Source: an uncultured Clostridia bacterium
GTDB taxonomy: Bacteria > Bacillota_A > Clostridia > Christensenellales > CAG-138
Reading direction: 5' to 3'
Assembly (NCBI GenBank): GCA_947302865.1
Contig: CAMYWS010000050.1
Span: forward strand, 1 to 7,492
Length of the DNA stretch: 7,492 nucleotides
The notes below the pieces were generated by a model that worked only from the letters and a program-made list of their open reading frames with translations, was not told the DNA's origin and did no database searches. The number at the start of each line of letters is the position of its first letter. Positions within the stretch are counted from its first letter, which is position 1. Of the stretch, positions 1 to 5,965 are shown piece after piece. A program made the translations under genes and the position numbers.

Positions 1-403
1 AGTCCGTGGGGACACCCGCGTGGTTCAGGTCGACGCAGAGCTTGAGCTCCATTGCGTTGACGCTGATGCTGAACGCGATATAACCGGCGAACGCGACTGT
101 CGCCGCCGCGCCGCGGTCGGGCGTGAGGATCAGCACGCCCAGACAGACGAGCTGCAGCGCCAGCAGCGCGCAGAGCACGCGCAGCAGCGACCGGCGCGGC
201 CGCCGGTCCACGTGTGCCGCAAGCCCGGAGCCGAGCAGAAAGCTCAGCGTGTTCCCGACGGCGAGGACCACGCCGATCCGAGCGTTGCTGCAGCCGAGCG
301 TGCGGAGATAGACCGCAGCATAGCTGATCGCGATGCAGTAGCCCATCCAGTATCCGCCCTGCACGAGCGAGAATTTGACCGTCGAAGCGGACGCGCGCCG
401 CAT
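1..403 (-). CDS. MFS transporter, N-terminal part (runs off the left edge)
   Basis: This is the beginning of a major facilitator superfamily permease; about 134 codons are visible before the window edge. It opens with MRRASAST, then hydrophobic stretches at about residues 12-33, 43-64, 74-93 and 100-118. Between the second and third helix lies HVDRRPRR (about 65-71), which fits the MFS motif A loop (D-R-x-x-R-R). The first helix region (QGGYWMGYCIAISY) is like MFS_1-like/LacY-type sugar or nucleoside symporters. ATG at 403 is chosen because AGGTGG sits 5 nt upstream; a GTG at 412 is in frame but overlaps that site. It lies 164 nt downstream of the amidohydrolase stop on the same strand, with a strong hairpin between, so it may be a later cistron or have its own promoter (CATAAT at 429-434 on the minus strand, no good -35). 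The substrate cannot be told; a product or substrate carrier for the neighbouring hydrolase is inference. Confidence 0.8.
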   Translation of the reverse strand, partial: MRRASASTVKFSLVQGGYWMGYCIAISYAAVYLRTLGCSNARIGVVLAVGNTLSFLLGSGLAAHVDRRPRRSLLRVLCALLALQLVCLGVLILTPDRGAAATVAFAGYIAFSISVNAMELKLCVDLNHAGVPTD

Positions 404-482
404 ACAATCCACCTGCCTGTTTTCATGGATTATGCCGCTCTGTCACGGAAGCCCGTATCAGAACCGTGAGCATTCAATCGTC

Positions 483-522
483 CTGCCCCGCGTGCCGGAC
501 AGGGTCCGGACACGCGGGGCAG
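483..522 (-). terminator. Strong GC-rich stem-loop after the amidohydrolase gene
   Basis: Arms 483-500 and 504-522 pair over 18 bp with a single bulged base (510) and a 3-nt loop. It lies 45 nt past the amidohydrolase stop and 80 nt before the MFS start. Read on the minus strand there is no T-run after the stem, so it is not a textbook intrinsic terminator. It may attenuate, stabilise the 3' end of the upstream mRNA, or be a protein site. Nothing else is evident in the 404-567 gap. Confidence 0.45.
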
Positions 523-567
523 AAAAAAGAAAAGGAGATCAAAGCAAAGTCAGTTTTGCGGAGCGCG

Positions 568-1914
568 TCACGATTCGTAGCCTGCGCGCCGGATCATCAC
601 GTCCATGTGCTGCCGTGCGTCCGCAAGGATCTTTTCTTCGTCGAGCGTCAGAACCTCGCGGTTTTTCATCACGAGCCTGCCGTCGATGATGGAGTCCGTG
701 ACGTCGGCCGCGCAGGCGCTCGCGATGATCGTGTTGACGAGGTTCTGCGTCGGATACAGGTGCGGCTGTTCAATGTTTATCAGGATGACGTCGGCCTTCT
801 TCCCGACCGCGACTTCACCCAGTTCGTCCCTCTGTCCGATCGCCGCCGCACCGCCGGAGACGAGCATCCTCAGAAGCGTCTGGCAGGTCAAGATGACCGG
901 GTCAAACGACGCCAGACCCCAGTACGCCTGCGTGATGTAGCGCAGCGTACGCGCCTCGTCGATCAGGCACATGCCGGAGCTGCTCGCGCCGTCGCTGCCG
1001 AGGCCGATGATCCCGCCGTCTGCAAGGATCTCCGGCGTTTTCGGGAAGCCGTGGTTGGAGGCGTTGCTCCGGGGGCAGTGGATGATGTTGACGTGATTGC
1101 GCGTCAGAAGCTGGATGTCCTCCGAGGAGAGCATGACGTTGTGCGCGGTGACGAGCCGCTCGTTCAAAAGTCCCCTGTCCGCGAGGAACGCCGTCGGGCG
1201 CATCTGGTAGTGCTGCAGGCAGTAGCTGACCTCGTCGCGGTGCTCGCACAGGTGCATGTGGATGCCCGTGTTCCGCCGGTCGGCCTCCTCCTTCACTCGG
1301 TCGACGAGCTCCGGACTGCACGTCATGAGCTGCCGGAGCGCGAAGTAGACGCTGATGCGCCCGTCCGCCGCGCCGTTGTAGGCGTCATAGAGCTCGATCG
1401 TATGGTCGATAGCCTCCTGCGTCGTCTCCTTCATCGCGCCGACGATGGCGTTTCCGGTGTCCATCGTCGATTTCGCGATCGCCGCGCGCATGCCGGAGCC
1501 GATCACGGCCTCGACGGCGCGGTCCATGTGGACGCCGCCGCTGTCGAGGAAGCCCGTCGTGCCGCTCTTGATCATCTCCAGGCAGGAGAGCTGCGCGCTG
1601 ATGTAGGTGTCCTCCGGCTGGAGGCGGCTCTCGAACGGTACGAGGAACCGCGTCCAGACCATCGGGTATTCGTCGTTCGTCCGTCCCCGGAGCAGCTGCT
1701 GGCAGACGTGCACATGGCCGTCGATGAAGCCTGGCGTCATCATTTTGCCCCGGCCGTCAAGGACCGTTTCCGCGCGGTACTGCGCAATCAGCTCCGCTGT
1801 CGGGCCGATCGCGCAGATCCGCGTCCCGCCGATCGCGACGGAGCAGCTCTCCGAGACCGTCATATCCTGCCGCAGAACGCGGCAATCCTTTACAAGAATA
1901 TCACAATTTGTCAT
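568..1914 (-). CDS. Metal-dependent amidohydrolase, ATZ/TRZ-deaminase type
   Basis: A 448-aa cytosolic hydrolase of the amidohydrolase superfamily (the group with SAH/MTA deaminase, guanine deaminase and atrazine/triazine hydrolases). The family layout is complete: an N-terminal beta-sandwich segment; PGFIDGHVHV with the HxH metal pair (His67, His69); HMHLCEHRDEV with His221 and Glu224; TAHNV with His258; IIHCPRSNAS (His279); GLGSDGASSSG with Asp308 as the final metal/base residue; and a C-terminal return to the sandwich (GKKADVILIN). Length is normal for the family. It should remove ammonia or another leaving group from a purine, pterin, pyrimidine or triazine-like ring, but the substrate is not readable. 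ATG 1914 has AGGTGG about 9 nt upstream and lies 27 nt after the small membrane protein gene, so it is the third gene of the operon and probably acts on what the membrane pair imports. Confidence 0.9.
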   Translation of the reverse strand: MTNCDILVKDCRVLRQDMTVSESCSVAIGGTRICAIGPTAELIAQYRAETVLDGRGKMMTPGFIDGHVHVCQQLLRGRTNDEYPMVWTRFLVPFESRLQPEDTYISAQLSCLEMIKSGTTGFLDSGGVHMDRAVEAVIGSGMRAAIAKSTMDTGNAIVGAMKETTQEAIDHTIELYDAYNGAADGRISVYFALRQLMTCSPELVDRVKEEADRRNTGIHMHLCEHRDEVSYCLQHYQMRPTAFLADRGLLNERLVTAHNVMLSSEDIQLLTRNHVNIIHCPRSNASNHGFPKTPEILADGGIIGLGSDGASSSGMCLIDEARTLRYITQAYWGLASFDPVILTCQTLLRMLVSGGAAAIGQRDELGEVAVGKKADVILINIEQPHLYPTQNLVNTIIASACAADVTDSIIDGRLVMKNREVLTLDEEKILADARQHMDVMIRRAGYES

Positions 1915-1941
1915 CGGGCATTTCCACCTTTATCCACAAGA

Positions 1942-2403
1942 TCAGATCACGTGCGTCAGCTTCAGGACGATGTCCGCAACGAGCGCGGAGAAGAAGAATG
2001 TGCCCGCGATCACAAGGATGGAGACGAGGATGTACTTCCAGCCCTGCTTGGTGAACTCCTTGAAGTCCTTGCCGAGCGAGATGCCGGCGAAGCAACCGAG
2101 CGCCGTGGCGGGGGCCATGAAGTTGACCTTGAAGCAGATTTCCGCGAGCTTCGCGGAAAACGGATTCAGGGGCGAGCCGAGGATCAGACCGAACAGCGCT
2201 ACGAACAGCAGCGACGGCAGCTTGACCCAGCGGCTGAGGAACTTGTTGAACGTCAGGCCCGCGAGGCCGATCAGGCTCAGCACGAACACGCCCAGCACGG
2301 AGTCCCAGAGATTCGCGCCGTAACCAACAACGTTGGAGATGATGATGATCAGAGACGCCAGGAACAGGATCGCACTCTGCGACAGGAAGTATTTTTTAAC
2401 CAT
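1942..2403 (-). CDS. Small integral membrane protein, partner of the DUF3100-like protein
   Basis: A 153-aa protein that is almost entirely membrane: hydrophobic spans at about residues 10-28, 33-53, 62-80, 92-112 and 121-147, with a basic N-terminus (MVKKYF). The stretch AGISLGKDFKEFTKQGWKYI followed by a last helix resembles the end of bacterial exporter or permease families such as YeiH- or LysO-like proteins, but I do not assign it to a family. The start is ATG 2403, not the upstream in-frame ATG, because AGGAGG stands 9 nt before it and the gene then overlaps the stop of the upstream gene by 8 bp, a sign of translational coupling. It probably forms a two-subunit transporter with that product; this is inference from overlap, size and membrane content. 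Confidence 0.8.
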   Translation of the reverse strand: MVKKYFLSQSAILFLASLIIIISNVVGYGANLWDSVLGVFVLSLIGLAGLTFNKFLSRWVKLPSLLFVALFGLILGSPLNPFSAKLAEICFKVNFMAPATALGCFAGISLGKDFKEFTKQGWKYILVSILVIAGTFFFSALVADIVLKLTHVI

Positions 2404-3262
2404 TTTCTTCCGCCTCCTTTGCAGCCTCCAGCTTCGCCCGGATGGCAGCCTCCTCCGCGTCATAGACCTTCCGGTTGAGCGCTGGTCCGAGCTTGTGATA
2501 CAGCCATTTTGTCATGGGGATTCCGATGAACGTGCCGAGATAGACGCCGTCCACGCCGGTCAGCACGTCGCTCGTAGAGCCGTAGAGCAGAATCTCCTCC
2601 GAGAACTCAGGATACAGATTCGCGACCGTACCGGCCGCGGCCGTCATCATCGAACCGCTGCCGACGCCCGCCGCCATGCCGAGCGCGAACGGATGGAACC
2701 AGTTTGTCGCGCAGACGAGGCTTGCGAACAGGCTCATGAAGACAGTTCCGATGATCGAGCCGACGATGTAGACGGAGAACGTGCCGTACGTCTCCGGCGC
2801 GTCGGCGCCCCAGACGTCGTTGGACAGCGCAAGGTTGCCGTCGCGGTTGATCGAGTACGTCGCGCCGATCGACTGTCTGCCGAGTCCGAGCAGGATCGCG
2901 ATCGGTAGGGAAAGAAACACGGTGCCGAGGTTGCCGAGCTCCTGCAGCAGCAGAGCCGGCCCGACCGCGAGGAGCTTCTGCAGATTCGCACCCGCGTTCA
3001 CGCCCATGCGCGCCATAAACGGTGCGATAACCACGAGAACGAGGCTGCCCGCATCCACGCACTCCTCCGTCTTGAACAGCTTGATGATCTCCGGGCCGAG
3101 CAGCCCGCCGATCACCGTCGCAATCACCATCGGGAAGATGACAAGATTGCCGATCCCGATGTTGATATACTTCGTCCCGATCGAATCAACGAGGATCGCG
3201 ATCGCGATGGACACCAGGAAAATCTTCCAGTAGCGCTTGCAGAATTGTTTCACGCCTTCCAT
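2396..3262 (-). CDS. DUF3100-like multi-pass membrane protein, likely transporter subunit
   Basis: A 288-aa inner-membrane protein with about seven hydrophobic regions: 12-29, 34-56, 71-91, 96-128, 160-185, 188-212 and 238-256, and a charged C-terminal tail rich in Glu, Ala and Lys (268-288). Glycine-rich helices (GMAAGVGSGSMMTAAAGTVA, 195-214) and the opening IGIGNLVIFPMVIATVIGGLLG resemble DUF3100 proteins, a family of unknown function; this match is from memory and not certain. It is the first gene after a clear promoter (3324-3352) and overlaps the next gene by 8 bp. The ribosome site is AAAGGAAG, a little far (about 12 nt) from ATG 3262, but no other start fits better. The likely role is solute import feeding the amidohydrolase; direction and substrate are unknown. 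Confidence 0.75.
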   Translation of the reverse strand: MEGVKQFCKRYWKIFLVSIAIAILVDSIGTKYINIGIGNLVIFPMVIATVIGGLLGPEIIKLFKTEECVDAGSLVLVVIAPFMARMGVNAGANLQKLLAVGPALLLQELGNLGTVFLSLPIAILLGLGRQSIGATYSINRDGNLALSNDVWGADAPETYGTFSVYIVGSIIGTVFMSLFASLVCATNWFHPFALGMAAGVGSGSMMTAAAGTVANLYPEFSEEILLYGSTSDVLTGVDGVYLGTFIGIPMTKWLYHKLGPALNRKVYDAEEAAIRAKLEAAKEAEENG

Positions 3263-3290
3263 GGATTTCGCCCACTTCCTTTCTTTTTTT

Positions 3291-3311
3291 CTGCGGCAGT
3301 CACTGCCTCAG
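3291..3311. promoter_or_regulatory. Imperfect 21-bp palindrome in the operon leader, candidate operator
   Basis: The site reads CTGcGGCAGT-C-ACTGCCtCAG: 9 of 10 base pairs match around a single central base. It lies just downstream of the expected transcription start and about 30 bp before the DUF3100-like ATG, a position where a repressor would block elongation. As RNA it could also form a small leader hairpin. Which regulator binds is unknown; such dyads suit GntR/TetR-type dimers at least as well as LysR proteins. Confidence 0.4.
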
Positions 3312-3323
3312 TTTCATGCTAGC

Positions 3324-3352
3324 ATATTAAAAAAAAGGCAGGAAGCCGCCAA
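3324..3352 (-). promoter_or_regulatory. Sigma-70 promoter of the membrane-protein/amidohydrolase operon
   Basis: On the minus strand TTGGCG (3347-3352) and TAATAT (3324-3329) are separated by exactly 17 bp that include a T-run. Transcription would start near 3317, leaving a leader of about 55 nt before ATG 3262. A perfect 10-bp palindrome, ATGCTAGCAT (3316-3325), overlaps the -10 edge and the start point and is a second candidate control site. Confidence 0.65.
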
Positions 3353-3384
3353 AACCTGTTGAGATCCCACACAAAAAAATGAAT

Positions 3385-3433
3385 CCATAAAAATATGCGG
3401 GGAGGTCCATCGAAAAAGATGAACCCCCCATAT
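3385..3433 (-). terminator. Terminator-like hairpin upstream of the operon promoter
   Basis: On the minus strand a stem with interrupted pairing (3418-3429 with 3400-3411, loop of 6 nt, and a further ATATG/CATAT pair outside) is followed by T-rich sequence (TATTTTTATGG, then a run of seven T). It would stop transcripts arriving from the LysR side before the operon promoter. The mismatches make it weaker than a perfect terminator, and part of the dyad could instead be an upstream activator site. Confidence 0.45.
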
Positions 3434-3623
3434 AAAAGCGCCGTGTGCAGCCATGCGCATCCTCCCCGGCGCAAGGCACATGGCGTGTCCATCCGTCCGG
3501 CAGCTCCGCTTCCGGCTCCGGTTTCGTGGGAAGTGTCCGCTCCTCCAATACGGGCACGGACTCCGGCTCCGGGCAGCCGCTCGGCCAACGCGCGCGGGGC
3601 GTCAGACGCCTCTGCCGCGAATG

Positions 3624-3685
3624 GGAACACTGCATCTCGGCATCATTTTTGTAATTGCTTGAAAGCCCCGCAGATGCAGCGTTCC
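3624..3685. repeat. Long-armed inverted repeat in the gap
   Basis: Bases 3624-3637 pair with 3672-3685 at 13 of 14 positions (GGAACaCTGCATCT against AGATGCAGcGTTCC), enclosing 34 nt. It could be a folded untranslated RNA, a site for a dimeric protein, or a small element remnant. No flanking target duplication was found. Confidence 0.45.
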
Positions 3686-3740
3686 AGAGACTGTCAAAAA
3701 AGGATACAGGCTTCCGCGACAGAGCAGCAAAATGATGTGT

Positions 3741-3763
3741 GCAGGGAACGAAGCGTTCCCTGC
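3741..3763. repeat. Perfect 10-bp stem-loop
   Basis: GCAGGGAACG, three bases, then CGTTCCCTGC. It lies about 145 nt past the LysR stop. On the minus strand only a short ATTTT follows at some distance, so it is at best a weak terminator. Confidence 0.4.
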
Positions 3764-3847
3764 GCGTTCAATCAAGAAGCTTTTCTCAATCATTTTGAAA
3801 GTTTGAAAAACTTGGCAACGGGGCGAAAAGACTTTTATGACACACTG

Positions 3848-3879
3848 ACGCGGCGCGCTGCATTTGCAGCGCGCCGCGT
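3848..3879 (-). terminator. Perfect 15-bp palindromic stem-loop after the LysR gene
   Basis: Bases 3848-3862 pair perfectly with 3865-3879 around TT; with a realistic 4-6 nt loop the stem is still 13-14 GC-rich pairs. It begins 30 nt past the LysR stop codon. No T-run directly follows on either strand, so it resembles a terminator stem or 3'-end stabiliser without the usual tail. Confidence 0.5.
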
Positions 3880-3908
3880 TCGGATCGATATTCTGTTTAT
3901 CCGCAAGG

Positions 3909-4787
3909 CTATTGCAACGCCGCAATGAATTTCTGCGTCGCCTCGTTCAGGAGAAAGCCGTTCCGGCAGATCCATCCGACCACGATCTCGTCTCCGTCGT
4001 CGATCGGCCGGACGAGGATATCGCTGTAATCCGGCCCCTGCGGGCGGTAGCTGCTGCCCGTGACGAACGCATTGATCGAGCGCATCAGCGAATACGCGCA
4101 AGCACGGTCGCCGACGCCGATCTTCTTTGTATACGGAATGATAAAGGACGAGTGGATCGGGTTTTCACCGCCGAAATAGTCGTAGGTCAGGCAGGGATAG
4201 GCGTGCAGATCCTGATAGCGGATCGTGTCCAGCGCGGCGAGCGGACTTTTCTCGTGGAAAATCACGTGGAGTTTCTCCGTGTGGAGCGGATGGAAGCTGA
4301 GATCCCGCTTTTCAAGCTCCATCATGATGTTCTTCATGAACTTTCTGGACACGAAAAAGACGCCGATGTCCGCCCGCCCGCTTTTCACATATTCATAGAT
4401 ATCCGACGTCCAACACTCAATGTAGTTGAAACGGTAATAGTTCGACGTCTCCTCGGCAACAACCTTCTGAAAGGCGTCGAAGCCGCAGACATGGTGCTGC
4501 GCCGCCACGCTGAGTCCCTCCGACTTCGTGACGGTTCTGGCATAGTTTCTGTCCAGCATCTCCATCTGGTTCATCACGATGCGCAGCCCGGAGAGCAGAT
4601 CGCGCCCGTCGTCCGTCAGCGACACGCCCTTCGCGGAGCGCACGAACGCCTGGATGCCGTAATACGACTCGATCTCCCGGATCGCGCTGGAGATGCTGGA
4701 CTGCGCGACGTACATCTGCTTCGCAGTCTCGCTGATCGAGCCGATCTCCGCGACCGCGATGAAATACCGGATCTGTTGAAACGTCAT
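3909..4787 (-). CDS. LysR-family transcriptional regulator
   Basis: A 292-aa LysR-type regulator, normal length. The N-terminal winged helix-turn-helix is clear: MTFQQIRYFIAVAEIGSISE, then TAKQMYVAQSSISSAIREIE with the usual A-x-x-L/M-x-x-x-Q-S/P-x-x-S-x-x-I-x-x-L/I pattern (21-40), and FVRSAKGVSLTDDG as the wing (48-61). The linker helix follows (62-90), and an effector-binding domain fills about 91-292 (for example SGRADIGVFF at 136-145). ATG 4787 is chosen because AGGAGG precedes it by 8 nt and because LysR proteins begin exactly there; the frame stays open upstream but has no start codon near. It faces the same way as the operon 650 bp downstream and is probably its regulator, responding to the imported compound; that link is inference. 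Confidence 0.92.
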   Translation of the reverse strand: MTFQQIRYFIAVAEIGSISETAKQMYVAQSSISSAIREIESYYGIQAFVRSAKGVSLTDDGRDLLSGLRIVMNQMEMLDRNYARTVTKSEGLSVAAQHHVCGFDAFQKVVAEETSNYYRFNYIECWTSDIYEYVKSGRADIGVFFVSRKFMKNIMMELEKRDLSFHPLHTEKLHVIFHEKSPLAALDTIRYQDLHAYPCLTYDYFGGENPIHSSFIIPYTKKIGVGDRACAYSLMRSINAFVTGSSYRPQGPDYSDILVRPIDDGDEIVVGWICRNGFLLNEATQKFIAALQ

Positions 4788-4826
4788 GCCGGGTCCTCCT
4801 TTCCGTCCGTGTCCCGTTTGCCGCTC

Positions 4827-4988
4827 GGAAATACTCCTGTCGATGGAAAACGCGTACTGCACGTCCCGGAACGCGCCGTCCTTCATCCGTGGGAGCAAGA
4901 TATCCTCCGCCTCCGGGCGGCACAGGAGCGTTTCGTCCCCCTGAAATACGAGCGCGAAGTCGTCCGGCTCCGGCTCCTTCCGTACTTC
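4827..4988 (-). pseudogene. Remnant of a NudC-type NAD(H) pyrophosphatase N-terminal domain
   Basis: Just upstream of the LysR start, in the same frame, about 50 residues read as protein: EPEPDDFALVFQGDETLLCR, then PEAEDILLPR, and DVQYAFSIDRSI. This order (Pro-rich lead, a strand with F-x-G-D/R, ILLPR, then YxFSID) is that of the N-terminal domain of Firmicutes NADH pyrophosphatase (NudC-like Nudix) proteins, judged from memory. The Nudix box and zinc ribbon are absent, and no ATG, GTG or TTG lies in frame between the LysR promoter and this segment, so it cannot be made as a normal protein. I read it as the stump of a lost gene now serving as the 220-nt LysR leader. A chance resemblance remains possible. 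Confidence 0.5.
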
Positions 4989-5013
4989 CGTCCCGATCTC
5001 TGCCGTTTTGTTT

Positions 5014-5042
5014 ATTTTATCACAGCCGCCGTGAGTTTGCAA
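5014..5042 (-). promoter_or_regulatory. Promoter for the LysR gene
   Basis: On the minus strand TTGCAA (5037-5042), a 17-bp spacer, and TAAAAT (5014-5019) preceded by TG one base away, giving an extended -10. The predicted start near 5007 yields a leader of about 220 nt that spans the NudC-like remnant. A 5-bp stem (5041-5045 with 5051-5055) overlaps the -35 and might serve autoregulation. Confidence 0.5.
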
Positions 5043-5061
5043 CGCGCGAGGCGTTTTTTGG

Positions 5062-5090
5062 TCGACAAACCGGCCCGATGTCTCTATGAC
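5062..5090 (+). promoter_or_regulatory. Possible divergent promoter toward the small ORF and integrase remnant
   Basis: TCGACA and TATGAC are 17 bp apart on the plus strand, back to back with the LysR promoter. The -10 matches the consensus at only 4 of 6 bases, so this is a weak candidate. Confidence 0.2.
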
Positions 5091-5104
5091 AATTAGAGGG
5101 GGTT

Positions 5105-5117
5105 TTTCGGACCGCAT
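5105..5117 (+). repeat. 13-bp direct repeat, left copy
   Basis: TTTCGGACCGCAT occurs here and again at 6471-6483, in the same orientation. The two copies bracket the integrase remnant and the GNAT gene. A 13-mer repeat can arise by chance in a window of this size, so its meaning is open. Confidence 0.35.
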
Positions 5118-5158
5118 CCGGACGCGCCTGCGATCTGAACAACAAGGAGAGATCATCC

Positions 5159-5278
5159 ATGGACGCTGGAAGCTGCAGCGGCACATCTGCAGGCCGAAGT
5201 AAACCCGGGGCAAAAGCCGCCGCAAGGCGTCCGGAGCTCCCGATAGATGTGCCTGTGAGTGTGTCTTTGCTTCCTTGA
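5159..5278 (+). CDS. Possible 39-aa small protein
   Basis: An ATG with AAGGAG 9 nt upstream opens a 39-codon frame: MDAGSCSGTSAG, a basic middle (KPGAKAAARRPE), and a hydrophobic end (DVPVSVSLLP). I recognise no family. Its TGA overlaps a TTG (5275) that opens the integrase frame. Only the ribosome site and reading frame support it; a chance ORF in a junction region is quite possible. Confidence 0.25.
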   Translation: MDAGSCSGTSAGRSKPGAKAAARRPELPIDVPVSVSLLP

Positions 5279-5784
5279 TTCTGCAAAAAACATCGGACTG
5301 GAAGAAGAAGCAAGATTTTATCATAGAAGCGCCTGGCAGCGAGTATCAGGACTACAATCTTGTGATGGCTGGACCCGTGGGATTTCCGATTGAGAGCTCA
5401 GCCATTGAAGCCTCTTTTAACAGACTTATTGAGGAGAATAGTCTCCCTAAAGTGGTCTTTCATAGCCTTCGCCATTCCAGTATCACCTATAAGCTGAAGC
5501 TCAACGGGGGTGATGTAAAGGCCGTTCAGGGAGATTCCGGCCATTCGCAGACCTCTATGGTGACCGATGTATATTCGCATATTTTGGATGATGATCGCAG
5601 GATCAATGCCCAGCTGTTTGAGGACACGTTCTATACAGGGAAAGGAAAAGACCCCGATGCTGTTCCGGCGGCATCGGAAGCCGGAAAGCAGGAGCCTTCT
5701 GACATAGAAACACTTGCCCGACTACTGGGAGATCCGAAGACCGCTGATCTTCTGAAGCAGCTGGTCGCGGCGATGGACAAATAA
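5275..5784 (+). pseudogene. Tyrosine integrase, C-terminal half only
   Basis: About 169 codons of a phage/ICE-type tyrosine recombinase of the Clostridia kind. Recognisable sequence begins near DWKKKQDFII (about residue 8) and keeps VVFHSLRHSS (His63, Arg66), GDVKAVQGDSGHSQ (His90), and DVYSHI with the nucleophile Tyr100, followed by the typical DDDRRINAQLFEDTFY tail and a variable acidic end. The core-binding domain and the first catalytic Arg (in the T-G-x-R block) are absent, about 200 residues or more compared with full-length relatives. The only start is a TTG at 5275 without a ribosome site of its own. It is therefore a 5'-truncated remnant and cannot recombine alone. Its lower GC compared with the left operon fits foreign origin. 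Confidence 0.85.
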
Positions 5785-5804
5785 GAGGATAAACATAAGA
5801 GGAT
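5781..5804 (+). repeat. Short tandem direct repeat after the integrase remnant
   Basis: ATAAGAGGAT occurs twice, 14 bp apart (5781-5790 and 5795-5804), the first copy spanning the integrase stop codon. The spacing would suit a protein site, but two short copies prove little. Confidence 0.3.
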
Positions 5805-5965
5805 GACTTACGGTTGCAGTCGCAAGCAAATACGGTGACACGTTCACCGGCGCCTGCCAATGGTTCCCGTGGGAGTATGGTTGGAGCGAATTCGGCGTAA
5901 AGGAAGAAGGTCTGCAGATAGGGGAGTATATCTTTTTTGATCGCGATATACTTGAGATCGAGCTG

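Larger units (their letters stand above)
3434..3847. other. Intergenic stretch without a convincing gene
   Basis: Between the terminator-like hairpin and the stem-loop beyond the LysR gene I see no gene with a ribosome site and a recognisable product. The part at 3450-3635 is GC-rich with coding-like codon use on the minus strand (a Pro-Glu-rich frame), but that frame runs on through the terminator hairpin and the operon promoter, so it is not credible as an intact gene; a decayed gene tail is possible. The part at 3624-3763 holds two inverted repeats, listed separately. Confidence 0.4.

Noticed and set aside
466..2478. A 670-codon open frame on the plus strand
   Set aside because: It lies antisense to the amidohydrolase and the small membrane protein, both of which have clear family motifs and ribosome sites. 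Its product is a low-complexity Arg/Ala/Asp/Val-rich sequence typical of the reverse strand of GC-rich genes.
3319..3635. Two minus-strand frames of about 100 codons in the gap
   Set aside because: They run through the terminator-like hairpin and past the -10 of the operon promoter, have no ribosome site, and match no family I know.
3864..5096. A 410-codon open frame on the plus strand
   Set aside because: It is the reverse-strand shadow of the LysR gene and its leader, with the same Arg/Asp/Val-rich composition and no recognisable domain.
4788..5324. A LysR protein with a 179-residue N-terminal extension
   Set aside because: LysR regulators begin at the helix-turn-helix, AGGAGG stands right before ATG 4787, and the extension reads through the LysR promoter; only the short NudC-like part of it looks like protein.
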